This document shows positions 27,533 to 34,351 of a stretch of DNA of 34,351 bases, in pieces (the first letter of the stretch is position 1; each line of letters opens with the position of its first letter). The notes under the pieces were generated by a model, which did no database searches, was not told the DNA's origin, and saw nothing but the letters and a program-made list of their open reading frames with translations. Both the position numbers and the translations under genes were made by a program. Source of the DNA: Bordetella parapertussis. GTDB taxonomy: Bacteria; Pseudomonadota; Gammaproteobacteria; Burkholderiales; SG8-39. The stretch is taken from NCBI GenBank assembly GCA_945897475.1, contig CAMDFL010000032.1:1-34351 (forward strand), read 5' to 3'.

Positions 27533-28002
27533 TTGAGTTCGGCCAAGAGCTTATCCAAGGACTGTAGCGTCATGAAGCTTTCCATGCGCTTGTTATTTAC
27601 AAGGACCACCGGCGCATCTCCGCAAGCGCCAAAGCACTCCCCTTCCTTCAGCGTGAAGCGGCCATCAGCAGTAGTTTCATTGAAATCCACTCCCAGTTTT
27701 TCCTTCAGATGCCGCGCCGCGTCCACCGCGCCGGACAATGCGCAGGGAAGGTTGGTGCAAATGGTGAGTTTATATTTCCCGCAGGGCGACATGTTATACA
27801 TCGAGTAAAACGTGGCCACCTCGTAGACGGCAACCGCGGGCATGTCAAGATATTCGGCGACAAAATCCATTACCTCGGGCGACAACCATCCCTTTTCGTC
27901 CTGGGCAACGGCAAGCGCGGCCATTACCGCAGACTGCTTCTGGTCCGGCGGATATTTCGCGACCGCCTGGTCGATTGTCTTCAGGGATTGTGAACTGAGC
28001 AT
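27529..28002 (-). CDS. nuoE: NADH-quinone oxidoreductase subunit E (2Fe-2S)
   Basis: This is a thioredoxin-like 2Fe-2S subunit of 157 residues. The ligands of N1a are Cys82 and Cys87 (ICTNLPC) and Cys123 and Cys127 (ECFGAC). [10 protein letters not shown] at 61-70 is a family signature. The ATG at 28002 has no Shine-Dalgarno sequence: it is the last trinucleotide of a 21-nt tandem array, in an A/T-rich context (ACTAAAAATG on neighbouring copies, ATTAAAAATG here). Initiation may rely on an unstructured leader bound by ribosomal protein S1, or on a start context amplified by the repeat. Confidence 0.97.
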   Translation of the reverse strand: MLSSQSLKTIDQAVAKYPPDQKQSAVMAALAVAQDEKGWLSPEVMDFVAEYLDMPAVAVYEVATFYSMYNMSPCGKYKLTICTNLPCALSGAVDAARHLKEKLGVDFNETTADGRFTLKEGECFGACGDAPVVLVNNKRMESFMTLQSLDKLLAELK

Positions 28003-28084
28003 TTTTAATATTTAAGCAATTATTTTTAGTATCTAAGCAATCATTTTTAGTATCTCAGCGATCATTCTTAGTATCTAAGCGATC
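28001..28084 (-). repeat. 4 x 21-nt tandem repeat ending at the nuoE start codon
   Basis: Four head-to-tail 21-base units (28001-28021, 28022-28042, 28043-28063, 28064-28084). On the plus strand each begins ATT(T/C)TTA, continues (G/A)TAT(C/T)T and ends AGC(A/G)AT(C/T). The unit closest to nuoE is the most diverged. On the sense strand every unit boundary reads AAAATG or AGAATG, so an ATG recurs at each junction, and the last one is the nuoE start codon. No spacers are present, so this is not CRISPR-like. Confidence 0.95.
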
Positions 28085-28146
28085 ATTAGGTGGCTTATGC
28101 GCTTATTAGGTGGCTTATGCGCTTTTATTAGGTGGCTTATGCATTT
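28085..28146 (-). repeat. 3 x 20-nt tandem repeat directly after nuoD
   Basis: Three near-identical 20-base units, each beginning ATTAGGTGGCTTATGC on the plus strand (28085-28104, 28105-28124, 28127-28146), with two extra T between the second and third. The array abuts the 21-nt array on one side and the nuoD stop codon on the other. The two unit types share the ATT start and a CTTA/GCTTAG-like core and could descend from a common short element. Confidence 0.95.
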
Positions 28147-28147
28147 A

Positions 28148-29401
28148 TTACCGGTCGATCTCGCCAAAGACAATGTCCTGGGTACCGATGATAGCGACCA
28201 CGTCGGCGAGCATGTGACCGCGCGACATCTCATTCAAGCCCGCCAGATGCGCGAAACCAGGAGCGCGTATCTTCAAGCGGTAAGGTTTGTTAGCCCCATC
28301 GGAAATGAGATAGATGCCGAACTCCCCCTTGGGATGCTCAACCGCCGCGTAGGCCTCGCCCTCGGGGACATGAAAGCCCTCAGTGAACAGCTTAAAGTGA
28401 TGGATCAAGTCTTCCATGCTGGTTTTCATTTGCACCCGCGATGGCGGCGCGATCTTGTGATTGTCGGTGATTACCGGCCCGGAATTGGCACGCAACCAAG
28501 CCACACATTGACGCACAATGCCATTGGATTGGCGCATTTCGTGGATACGGCAAAGGTACCGGTCGTAGCAATCGCCATTGACGCCAACGGGAATATCAAA
28601 CTCAAGACGATCATAGACTTCGTAAGGCTGTTTTCTGCGCAAATCCCATTCAATGCCGGAACCCCGCAGCATCGGTCCGGAGAAACCCAGCGCAAGCGCC
28701 CGTTCCGGAGTCACCACGCCGATGCCTACGGTGCGTTGCTTCCAGATACGGTTGTCGGTGAGCAACTCTTCATATTCATCGATGTACTTCGGAAATCGGT
28801 CGGTAAAATCGGCGATGAAATCGAGCAAAGATCCCTGGCGAGATTCATTCAACTTGCGCAATGTCGATTCATTGCGAAACTGCGACGCCTTGTATTGCGG
28901 CATGGAGTCGGGTAGATCCCGATACACCCCGCCTGGCCGATAGTAGGCGGCATGCATGCGAGCTCCCGACACCGCCTCGTAACAATCCATCAGGTCTTCG
29001 CGTTCGCGAAACGCGTACAAGAAAACCGTCATGGCGCCGCAATCCAGCGCATGTGCGCCAAGCCATAGCAGGTGGTTAAGTATCCGGGTGATCTCATCGA
29101 ACATCACGCGTATGTACTGGGCGCGCAACGGCACATCCACGCCAAGCAGCTTTTCGAGTGCCAGGCAGTAGGCATGCTCGTTGACCATCATCGAGACGTA
29201 ATCCAGACGGTCCATGTAAGGAAGCGACTGAATGAAGGTTTTATGTTCGGCCAGCTTCTCTGTGCCGCGATGCAACAAACCGATATGCGGATCGGCGCGC
29301 TGCACCACCTCGCCGTCAAGCTCCAGCACCAGGCGCAATACGCCGTGGGCGGCAGGATGTTGCGGACCGAAATTCAGCGTGTAATTGCGAATCTCAGCCA
29401 T
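28148..29401 (-). CDS. nuoD: NADH-quinone oxidoreductase subunit D
   Basis: This is the 49-kDa-type subunit of 417 residues that binds the quinone headgroup. It starts with [20 protein letters not shown]. His19 and Tyr68 (in [12 protein letters not shown]) are 49 residues apart, exactly as the quinone-contacting His and Tyr of other complexes. [18 protein letters not shown] and the C-terminal [25 protein letters not shown] end (an invariant family tail) are all present. The ATG shares one base with the nuoC stop (TAATG). The gene is followed by the tandem-repeat spacer before nuoE. Confidence 0.98.
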   Translation of the reverse strand: MAEIRNYTLNFGPQHPAAHGVLRLVLELDGEVVQRADPHIGLLHRGTEKLAEHKTFIQSLPYMDRLDYVSMMVNEHAYCLALEKLLGVDVPLRAQYIRVMFDEITRILNHLLWLGAHALDCGAMTVFLYAFREREDLMDCYEAVSGARMHAAYYRPGGVYRDLPDSMPQYKASQFRNESTLRKLNESRQGSLLDFIADFTDRFPKYIDEYEELLTDNRIWKQRTVGIGVVTPERALALGFSGPMLRGSGIEWDLRRKQPYEVYDRLEFDIPVGVNGDCYDRYLCRIHEMRQSNGIVRQCVAWLRANSGPVITDNHKIAPPSRVQMKTSMEDLIHHFKLFTEGFHVPEGEAYAAVEHPKGEFGIYLISDGANKPYRLKIRAPGFAHLAGLNEMSRGHMLADVVAIIGTQDIVFGEIDR

Positions 29402-30009
29402 TATTTCTTCGCCCCCAGAGCGCCGTAGTTTTCCTCGCGAATGATGCGCGGCGTGATTTCACGTGGTTCGATAGTGACTGGCTGATAGATCACGCGCTTC
29501 TGCTCAGGGTCATACCGCATTTCGACATTGCCTGAAAGCGGGAAATCTTTGCGAAAGGGATGACCGACGAACCCATAGTCGGTCAGGAGGCGCCGCAAAT
29601 CGTCGTGCCCGGTGAACACAATGCCGAATAAATCAAAGGCTTCTCGCTCGTACCAATTCGCATTCGGCCATACGGCAGTCAAGGAATCAACTATGGGGAA
29701 TCCTTCGTCATCGGCAAAGACTCGCAGCCTGAGACGCCAGTTGTGCTTGATCGAGAGAAGGTGCGATACCACCGCGAAGCGTGCGCCCGCCCATTCGCCG
29801 TCGCGGTAAATCGAGTAATCGACACCGCACAAATCGCTGAGCTGTTCGAAGCCCAGCGTCGTGTTGTCGCGCAGGATCAGCGCAGCCTGCGAATAATCCG
29901 ATGCTCCTACCTCGAGGGTCACCTCGCCAAGTGCCTCTTTCATCGCCACGACACGTACCCCTAGCGCCGCGTTTAGCGCCTCAAAAAGCCGTTCGGTGAG
30001 ATTTGACAT
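29401..30009 (-). CDS. nuoC: NADH-quinone oxidoreductase subunit C
   Basis: This is the 30-kDa subunit of the connecting module, 202 residues. The family signature [15 protein letters not shown] at 121-135 and the [11 protein letters not shown] segment at 150-160 are intact. nuoC and nuoD are separate genes here, unlike the E. coli nuoCD fusion. It starts 27 bases after nuoB, and its stop overlaps the nuoD start. Confidence 0.97.
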   Translation of the reverse strand: MSNLTERLFEALNAALGVRVVAMKEALGEVTLEVGASDYSQAALILRDNTTLGFEQLSDLCGVDYSIYRDGEWAGARFAVVSHLLSIKHNWRLRLRVFADDEGFPIVDSLTAVWPNANWYEREAFDLFGIVFTGHDDLRRLLTDYGFVGHPFRKDFPLSGNVEMRYDPEQKRVIYQPVTIEPREITPRIIREENYGALGAKK

Positions 30010-30036
30010 TTGGGATAAACCAATAAATAGGCGCGC

Positions 30037-30519
30037 TCAGCGCGCGATCGTCTCGGTTCGCTTGATCTTATTCTGCAATTGCACCAAGCCATAGAGAAGC
30101 GCTTCCGCTGTGGGTGGACAGCCCGGCACATACACGTCCACAGGTACGATACGGTCGCAACCGCGCACCACCGAATAGGAGTAATGGTAGTAGCCGCCTC
30201 CGTTGGCGCAGGACCCCATCGACAGCACCCATCGCGGCTCCGCCATCTGGTCATACACCTTGCGCAAAGCCGGCGCCATCTTGTTGCACAGGGTGCCCGC
30301 GACAATCATCAGATCGGATTGCCTGGGGCTGCCGCGAAACACGATTCCGAATCGGTCCAGGTCATAGCGAGCAGCGCCCGCGTGCATCATTTCAACCGCG
30401 CAGCAGGCAAGTCCAAAGGTCATCGGCCACAGTGACCCGGTGCGCGTCCAATTGACAACGGTGTCAATGCTGGTGGTGACAAAACCCTGTTGCATCAGGC
30501 CTTGATCATTAGCGCCCAT
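30037..30519 (-). CDS. nuoB: NADH-quinone oxidoreductase subunit B (N2 cluster)
   Basis: This subunit of 160 residues binds the terminal 4Fe-4S cluster N2 that reduces quinone. Ligands are the tandem Cys39-Cys40 ([10 protein letters not shown]), Cys104 (GSCANGGG) and Cys134 (VPGCPP). [12 protein letters not shown] and [16 protein letters not shown] are strongly conserved. The ATG at 30519 has an excellent GGAGGTGG site just upstream; an ATG eight codons later lacks one. Confidence 0.98.
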   Translation of the reverse strand: MGANDQGLMQQGFVTTSIDTVVNWTRTGSLWPMTFGLACCAVEMMHAGAARYDLDRFGIVFRGSPRQSDLMIVAGTLCNKMAPALRKVYDQMAEPRWVLSMGSCANGGGYYHYSYSVVRGCDRIVPVDVYVPGCPPTAEALLYGLVQLQNKIKRTETIAR

Positions 30520-30549
30520 GCCACCTCCCGGTTGAAAGCACTTTCGGTT

Positions 30550-30918
30550 TCACTCCCATTCGAGCGCCCCCTTCATCCATTCGTAGATGAAGCCAACCAC
30601 CAGAATGGCCAAAAACACCATCATGGAAACAAACCCCAACAACCCGATCTCCTTGAGCGAAACCGCCCATGGAAAGAGGAAAGCAATTTCCAAGTCGAAA
30701 AGTATGAAAAGGATTGCCACCAGGTAATAGCGAACATCAAATTTCATGCGTGCATCCTCGAACGCCTCGAATCCACACTCATACGGGGAGAGTTTCGCAG
30801 CATCCGGGCGGTGCGTACCCAGCAGGTAGCTCATGCCGGTGCCCATGCATATCGGCGCGACGCCGACCACGATCGCGACGGCAATAAAAAGCAGGATGGG
30901 GAAATAATTTTCGAGCAC
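30550..30918 (-). CDS. nuoA: NADH-quinone oxidoreductase subunit A
   Basis: This is the first gene of the nuo operon, a three-helix membrane subunit of 122 residues (ND3 homologue). The loop motif [12 protein letters not shown] at 46-57 with its conserved Cys48 reaches the quinone cavity, and [15 protein letters not shown] at 71-85 holds the membrane acidic pair Asp75/Glu77. It uses a GTG start at 30918. The 136 bases between it and the upstream tRNA gene show no convincing promoter or terminator, so the operon may be read through from the tpiA-secG promoter. Confidence 0.96.
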   Translation of the reverse strand: MLENYFPILLFIAVAIVVGVAPICMGTGMSYLLGTHRPDAAKLSPYECGFEAFEDARMKFDVRYYLVAILFILFDLEIAFLFPWAVSLKEIGLLGFVSMMVFLAILVVGFIYEWMKGALEWE

Positions 30919-31054
30919 GTCGCTATCGAATCCCTTGATATGCCTGATGTCGTAACAGCTGTTTCGAATTGATTATTTTAGCGCTGTTCCGGATGTACGG
31001 CTTCACGTTCGCAGTTTAACTGTGACAGCTTTATTTTTCTACTCTTTAAATCAT

Positions 31055-31139
31055 TGGTGCCGGCGGAGAGACTCGAACTCTCACAGCTTTCGCCACCGCC
31101 CCCTCAAGACGGCGTGTCTACCAATTCCACCACGTCGGC
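31055..31139 (-). tRNA. tRNA-Leu (GAG)
   Basis: This is a class II tRNA of 85 bases including an encoded CCA. The anticodon loop TTGAGGG gives anticodon GAG between a CCGTC/GGCGG stem. The T arm is GAGAG-TTCGAGT-CTCTC, the D loop contains GGTGGAATTGGTAGAC, and a short variable arm with a GAAA loop marks it as leucine-type. The acceptor stem GCCGACG/CGCCGGC has one A-C mismatch at pair 5-68. It lies 15 bases after secG and in front of nuoA, the secG-tRNA-Leu arrangement shared with E. coli. Confidence 0.95.
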
Positions 31140-31154
31140 ATACTTCTTATTCTA

Positions 31155-31553
31155 CTATTTCGGGACCTCATTAGGCTTCTGATTCGCACCGCCGGATTGC
31201 GGGACGGGTACCGCATCCATCGCGGGCGCAGTACCCGCCGGGACTGCGCTACCTGGCGTCGGAATTGATGAATTTTCCTTCACGGCATCCATGACGCCAG
31301 TGGACTCATTGGTTCGATGCGTAGCCATATACGCCAAGCCAAGACTGGTTAAAAAAAACACCACTGCAAATACCGCCGTCGCGCGCGACAGAAAGTTCGC
31401 CGATCCGGTAGATCCAAACAGGCTACCGGAGGAGCCACCGCCAAAAGCCGCGCCCATGTCGGCGCCCTTGCCATGCTGGAGCAGCACCAATCCAATGATG
31501 GCCAATGCCGCAATCACATGGACAATCAAAACCAATGTCAAGCCAATGCCCAT
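31155..31553 (-). CDS. secG: protein translocase subunit SecG
   Basis: This is a small inner-membrane subunit of the SecYEG channel, 132 residues. Two hydrophobic helices (about 3-24 and 56-75) flank the conserved QHGKGADMGAAFGGGSSGSLFGS loop (residues 26-48), the family hallmark. The C-terminal 50 residues form a Pro/Ala/Gly-rich, low-complexity tail longer than in E. coli (110 residues in total). AAGGGG lies 5 bases before the ATG. It starts 9 bases after tpiA and is surely co-transcribed with it. Confidence 0.95.
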   Translation of the reverse strand: MGIGLTLVLIVHVIAALAIIGLVLLQHGKGADMGAAFGGGSSGSLFGSTGSANFLSRATAVFAVVFFLTSLGLAYMATHRTNESTGVMDAVKENSSIPTPGSAVPAGTAPAMDAVPVPQSGGANQKPNEVPK

Positions 31554-31562
31554 ATCAACCCC

Positions 31563-32330
31563 TTATCTTCCACCGCTAGCGGCGCAAATTGCCGCAAAAT
31601 CTTCCGCGACCAGCGATGCACCACCTATCAATCCGCCATCTACGTCCGGCATTGCAAATAGCTCGCCAGCGTTGCCCGGCTTTACACTACCACCATAAAC
31701 AATCGTCAACTCCGCCGCCACCGACGCATCCAGATCACCCACTACGCCACGCAAATGCCGGTGCGCGGCCTGCGCTTGCACCGCGGATGCAGTGCGCCCG
31801 GTGCCAATCGCCCATACCGGTTCATAAGCCACTACCGCGCGGCGAAACGATTCGCCGCCACTTAGTGTCAATACCGTCTGCAACTGCCGCTGCAATATCA
31901 ACTCAGTTTCACCAGCGTCGCGCTGCATGAGCGTCTCGCCAACACACAGGATCGGAATCAGCCCCGCACGCTGAGCGGCGGCGAATTTGGCAGCCACTTG
32001 CGCGTCGGTCTCACCATGCAAAACCCTGCGCTCGGAATGTCCGACCAACACGTAGCGGCAAAGAAATTCCGCGAGCATTGCGCCAGACACTTCGCCGGTA
32101 TAGGCGCCGCTGTCGTACTCGCTGATATCCTGCGCTCCCCATGCAAGCGAGCCACCCAGCAAACTGTCAGAGACTTGTGCCAAATAGGGAAAAGGCGCGC
32201 AAATCGCGACCTCTAATCCATCTACCCCACTCAATGGCGCCAGTTGGGTTTTAAGCGCCTCAAGTAACGCGCCGTTGGCCGCCAAGCTGCCGTGCATTTT
32301 CCAATTGCCTAATACCAGCCTGCGCCGCAT
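31563..32330 (-). CDS. tpiA: triosephosphate isomerase
   Basis: This enzyme interconverts dihydroxyacetone phosphate and glyceraldehyde 3-phosphate in glycolysis and gluconeogenesis. It has 255 residues in one TIM barrel. Catalytic residues are Asn9/Lys11 (GNWKMHG), His98 (VGHSERR) and Glu170 (AYEPVWAIGTG). Phosphate-binding glycines appear in IVYGGSVKP and DGGLIGGASL. It heads the tpiA-secG-tRNA-nuo block and has its own promoter at 32358-32387. The ATG at 32330 follows GGTGGC by six bases. Confidence 0.98.
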   Translation of the reverse strand: MRRRLVLGNWKMHGSLAANGALLEALKTQLAPLSGVDGLEVAICAPFPYLAQVSDSLLGGSLAWGAQDISEYDSGAYTGEVSGAMLAEFLCRYVLVGHSERRVLHGETDAQVAAKFAAAQRAGLIPILCVGETLMQRDAGETELILQRQLQTVLTLSGGESFRRAVVAYEPVWAIGTGRTASAVQAQAAHRHLRGVVGDLDASVAAELTIVYGGSVKPGNAGELFAMPDVDGGLIGGASLVAEDFAAICAASGGR

Positions 32331-32357
32331 TCTTAAGCCACCTGTTAGAAGGCGCGC

Positions 32358-32387
32358 ATTTTAGCGGTTTGCGAGGTTCCGGGTCAA
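32358..32387 (-). promoter_or_regulatory. putative sigma70 promoter for tpiA-secG (and possibly nuo)
   Basis: On the minus strand, TTGACC (32387-32382) and TAAAAT (32363-32358) are 18 bases apart, with the -10 about 28 bases upstream of the tpiA ATG. It is the best sigma70 match on this strand in front of the nuo block. Confidence 0.6.
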
Positions 32388-32481
32388 TCAAAGCGATGGA
32401 TTTATCAGGAATTTTGATTTCAAATTTTTGTACTATTCATTTCGGCTTTTATTCGCGGTGACTTTGCGTGCCTCGCGCGGT

Positions 32482-33822
32482 TCACAAGTCCCTCGTCACC
32501 GCAAGCGCCAATCGGTTCGCCAATGCTTTGACCTTGGTGCCATTGTCACCTTCTACCATGACGCGAAACAAGGCTTCTGTACCCGACGCCCGCAATAGCA
32601 CCCGACCGCTATCGCCCAGAACGTTTTCTGCCTGCTTGACCGATTGAACCAGCTTGGGTCGACTTCGCCAATTGAATCCCCTTGGCGCTGGAACATTGAT
32701 CAGCACCTGCGGAAATAAGCTCAAGCCCCGGCTCATCTGCGCAAGCGTGGACCGACTTGATCGCAGCGCAGCTAGCACCTGCAAGGCTGAAATAATGCCA
32801 TCACCGGTTGTATGCTTATCCAGGCAAATAATATGTCCGGAATTCTCGCCACCCAAGGTCCAAGAGCGCTGCTGCATAAGCTCCAAAACATAACGGTCAC
32901 CCACATTGGCGCGCGCGAATGGCACTTCCATTTTCCGGAACGCCAATTCCAACGCCAGATTGGTCATAAGAGTGCCGGCGACCCCGGATGGCTTCTGGCG
33001 ACCACGCGCAATCACGTAGAGCAACTGATCTCCGTCGTAGCGCCGTCCTCGCGAGTCAACCATGATGAGTCGATCGCCATCGCCATCGAGCGCAATGCCA
33101 ATATCCGCGGCCTCGGATTTGACCGCCCGGCTCAATGCATCAGTATGTGTCGCGCCCACCTTGTCATTGATGTTGTAGCCATCAGGACTCACGCCAAGTG
33201 GAATAACTTCCGCGCCAAGTTCATGAAACACATGAGGCGCCACTTGATAGGCTGCGCCATGCGCGCAATCAACCACGATTCGCATACCACGCAGATCCAG
33301 TGACTGCGGAAAACTGCTCTTGCAGAATTCCACATACCTTCCGGCTGCGTCATCGATGCGCCGTGCCTTGCCAAGTTGGCGGGAATCCTTACAACGGATC
33401 GGTCGATCCAGTTGCGCTTCAATCTCGGACTCCACTTCATCAGGCAATTTCAAACCCTGTGCCGAGAAGAATTTCACCCCATTGTCGTCATAGGGATTGT
33501 GCGAAGCGCTAATCACCACGCCAATCTGCAATCGCAAGGCACGCGTCAGGTAGGCCACGCCTGGCGTAGGCAGCGGCCCCACTAGCATGACATCGACTCC
33601 AGCCGCTGAAAATCCCGCCTCGAGCGCCGCCTCCAACATGTAACCGGAAACGCGCGTGTCCTTACCAATCAGTACGGCTGGATGCTCGCCCTTTGCCATG
33701 CGCGAGTGCTTGACCAGCACGGTACCCGCGGCGAATCCCAGATGCATGGCGAACTCCGGGGTAATCGGCGACTTTCCGACCTTGCCCCGCACGCCATCGG
33801 TGCCAAAATACTTTCTGCTCAT
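32482..33822 (-). CDS. glmM: phosphoglucosamine mutase
   Basis: This enzyme converts glucosamine 6-phosphate to glucosamine 1-phosphate for UDP-GlcNAc, peptidoglycan and LPS synthesis. The protein has 446 residues. The active-site phosphoserine loop SASHNP at 105-110 (Ser107 likely phosphorylated), metal loop DGDGDR at 246-251, sugar loop GGENSGH at 324-330 and phosphate loop RASGTE at 411-416 are all present in order. GGENSGH marks GlmM rather than phosphomannomutases. It starts 13 bases after folP, so the two are co-transcribed. The 151 bases behind it hold an AT-rich stretch and the tpiA promoter, without a clear terminator hairpin. Confidence 0.98.
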   Translation of the reverse strand: MSRKYFGTDGVRGKVGKSPITPEFAMHLGFAAGTVLVKHSRMAKGEHPAVLIGKDTRVSGYMLEAALEAGFSAAGVDVMLVGPLPTPGVAYLTRALRLQIGVVISASHNPYDDNGVKFFSAQGLKLPDEVESEIEAQLDRPIRCKDSRQLGKARRIDDAAGRYVEFCKSSFPQSLDLRGMRIVVDCAHGAAYQVAPHVFHELGAEVIPLGVSPDGYNINDKVGATHTDALSRAVKSEAADIGIALDGDGDRLIMVDSRGRRYDGDQLLYVIARGRQKPSGVAGTLMTNLALELAFRKMEVPFARANVGDRYVLELMQQRSWTLGGENSGHIICLDKHTTGDGIISALQVLAALRSSRSTLAQMSRGLSLFPQVLINVPAPRGFNWRSRPKLVQSVKQAENVLGDSGRVLLRASGTEALFRVMVEGDNGTKVKALANRLALAVTRDL

Positions 33823-33835
33823 TGCCGTTCCCGGA

Positions 33836-34351
33836 TCAAAGTTGGATAGGTTTCATTGACTCACCGCGCATCCCTAACCAGACGGCCAGGGCATCTCGAG
33901 TAGGCGCTACATCATGCACCCGGAGAATCGCAGCGCCACGCTCTGCGGCCAGCAGTGCCGCGGCGACGCTCGCATGCACGCGCTCGCCCACCGCACGGCC
34001 AGTCAAAGTCCCTAGCGTGGATTTTCGCGAAGCGCCAAATAGGACTGGCAAACCCATGGATGCGAAATTTTTGAGATCTCGAAGCAGACACATATTGTGT
34101 TCGACGGTTTTTCCAAAACCAAAACCCGGGTCGACACAGATCCGCTCGCGCGAGATGCCTGCCGCTTCGGCCGCCGACACGCGTTGCGCCAGAAACTCCT
34201 CGACTTCGGCAACAACATCGTTGTAGCTCGGTGTAATTTGCATGGTGGCGGGGGCGCCCCGCATATGCATCAGACACACGCCGGCGTCCGAATCCGCCAC
34301 CACCTTCAATGCATTATCTGATCGTAATGCATTGATATCATTTATAAATGC
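33836..34351 (-). CDS. folP: dihydropteroate synthase, 5' end outside the window
   Basis: This enzyme condenses p-aminobenzoate with dihydropterin pyrophosphate in folate synthesis. About 171 codons are visible, and the frame is open to the right edge. The first readable residues are [20 protein letters not shown], the family's conserved IND strand, so this is the C-terminal two-thirds of a gene of normal type and not a truncated gene. Further motifs are [33 protein letters not shown] and the final RVHDV with its phosphate-binding residues. An internal TTG at 34309 must not be taken as the start. folP next to glmM is the usual proteobacterial order. Confidence 0.95.
   Translation of the reverse strand, partial: AFINDINALRSDNALKVVADSDAGVCLMHMRGAPATMQITPSYNDVVAEVEEFLAQRVSAAEAAGISRERICVDPGFGFGKTVEHNMCLLRDLKNFASMGLPVLFGASRKSTLGTLTGRAVGERVHASVAAALLAAERGAAILRVHDVAPTRDALAVWLGMRGESMKPIQL

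Noticed and set aside
28001-28146. CRISPR-like array in the nuoD-nuoE spacer
   Set aside because: Units are head to tail with no unique spacers between them and there are no cas genes; it is a simple tandem repeat.
30919-31054. Dedicated nuo promoter upstream of nuoA
   Set aside because: A TAAAAT-like -10 is present on the minus strand but no acceptable -35 lies at the right distance.
34307-34309. TTG as a start codon of a short folP
   Set aside because: The frame remains open and conserved ([11 protein letters not shown]) upstream to the window edge, so the gene simply continues outside.

Overview
The window looks like a chromosomal segment of a betaproteobacterium (Burkholderiales/Nitrosomonadales type). 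The evidence is the order folP-glmM-tpiA-secG-tRNA-Leu(GAG)-nuoA..N, a Bug/TctC-type periplasmic receptor, a standalone GspE-family ATPase, GreB, and coding sequences of moderately high GC. I cannot name a genus from sequence alone. No phage, insertion sequence, CRISPR array or rRNA is visible.

Left part (1-16.1 kb) is a set of short, mostly monocistronic units on both strands: a small c-type cytochrome followed by the first codons of another gene at the window edge; an N-acetylmuramoyl-L-alanine amidase divergent from a MoxR AAA+ ATPase plus CoxE-like VWA protein pair; an orphan GspE/PilB-type ATPase; a Prx5-type peroxiredoxin with a clear terminator; a short degenerate remnant that resembles a second Bug receptor; an intact Bug receptor with an alpha/beta hydrolase; htpG with a sigma32-like promoter; a fused two-module M16 peptidase; greB; a membrane protein with ankyrin repeats; and a sorbosone/glucose-type dehydrogenase.

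Right part (16.1-34.35 kb) is one long minus-strand block. It runs folP (5' end outside the window), glmM, tpiA (with a good sigma70 promoter), secG, a tRNA-Leu, then the complete 14-gene complex I operon nuoABCDEFGHIJKLMN. Many nuo genes overlap by 1-4 bases (C/D, E/F, F/G, G/H, M/N), so translational coupling is likely.

Most of the window is housekeeping and I see no convincing new multi-gene system. The features that ordinary annotation does not explain are mainly repeats. The nuoD-nuoE spacer is almost entirely two adjacent tandem arrays (3 x 20 nt and 4 x 21 nt) that run into the nuoE start codon and replicate its start context. There is also a 3 x 15 nt in-frame array in nuoG, a histidine-rich loop in NuoL, and a five-run G-quadruplex-capable hexamer array directly behind the amidase gene.
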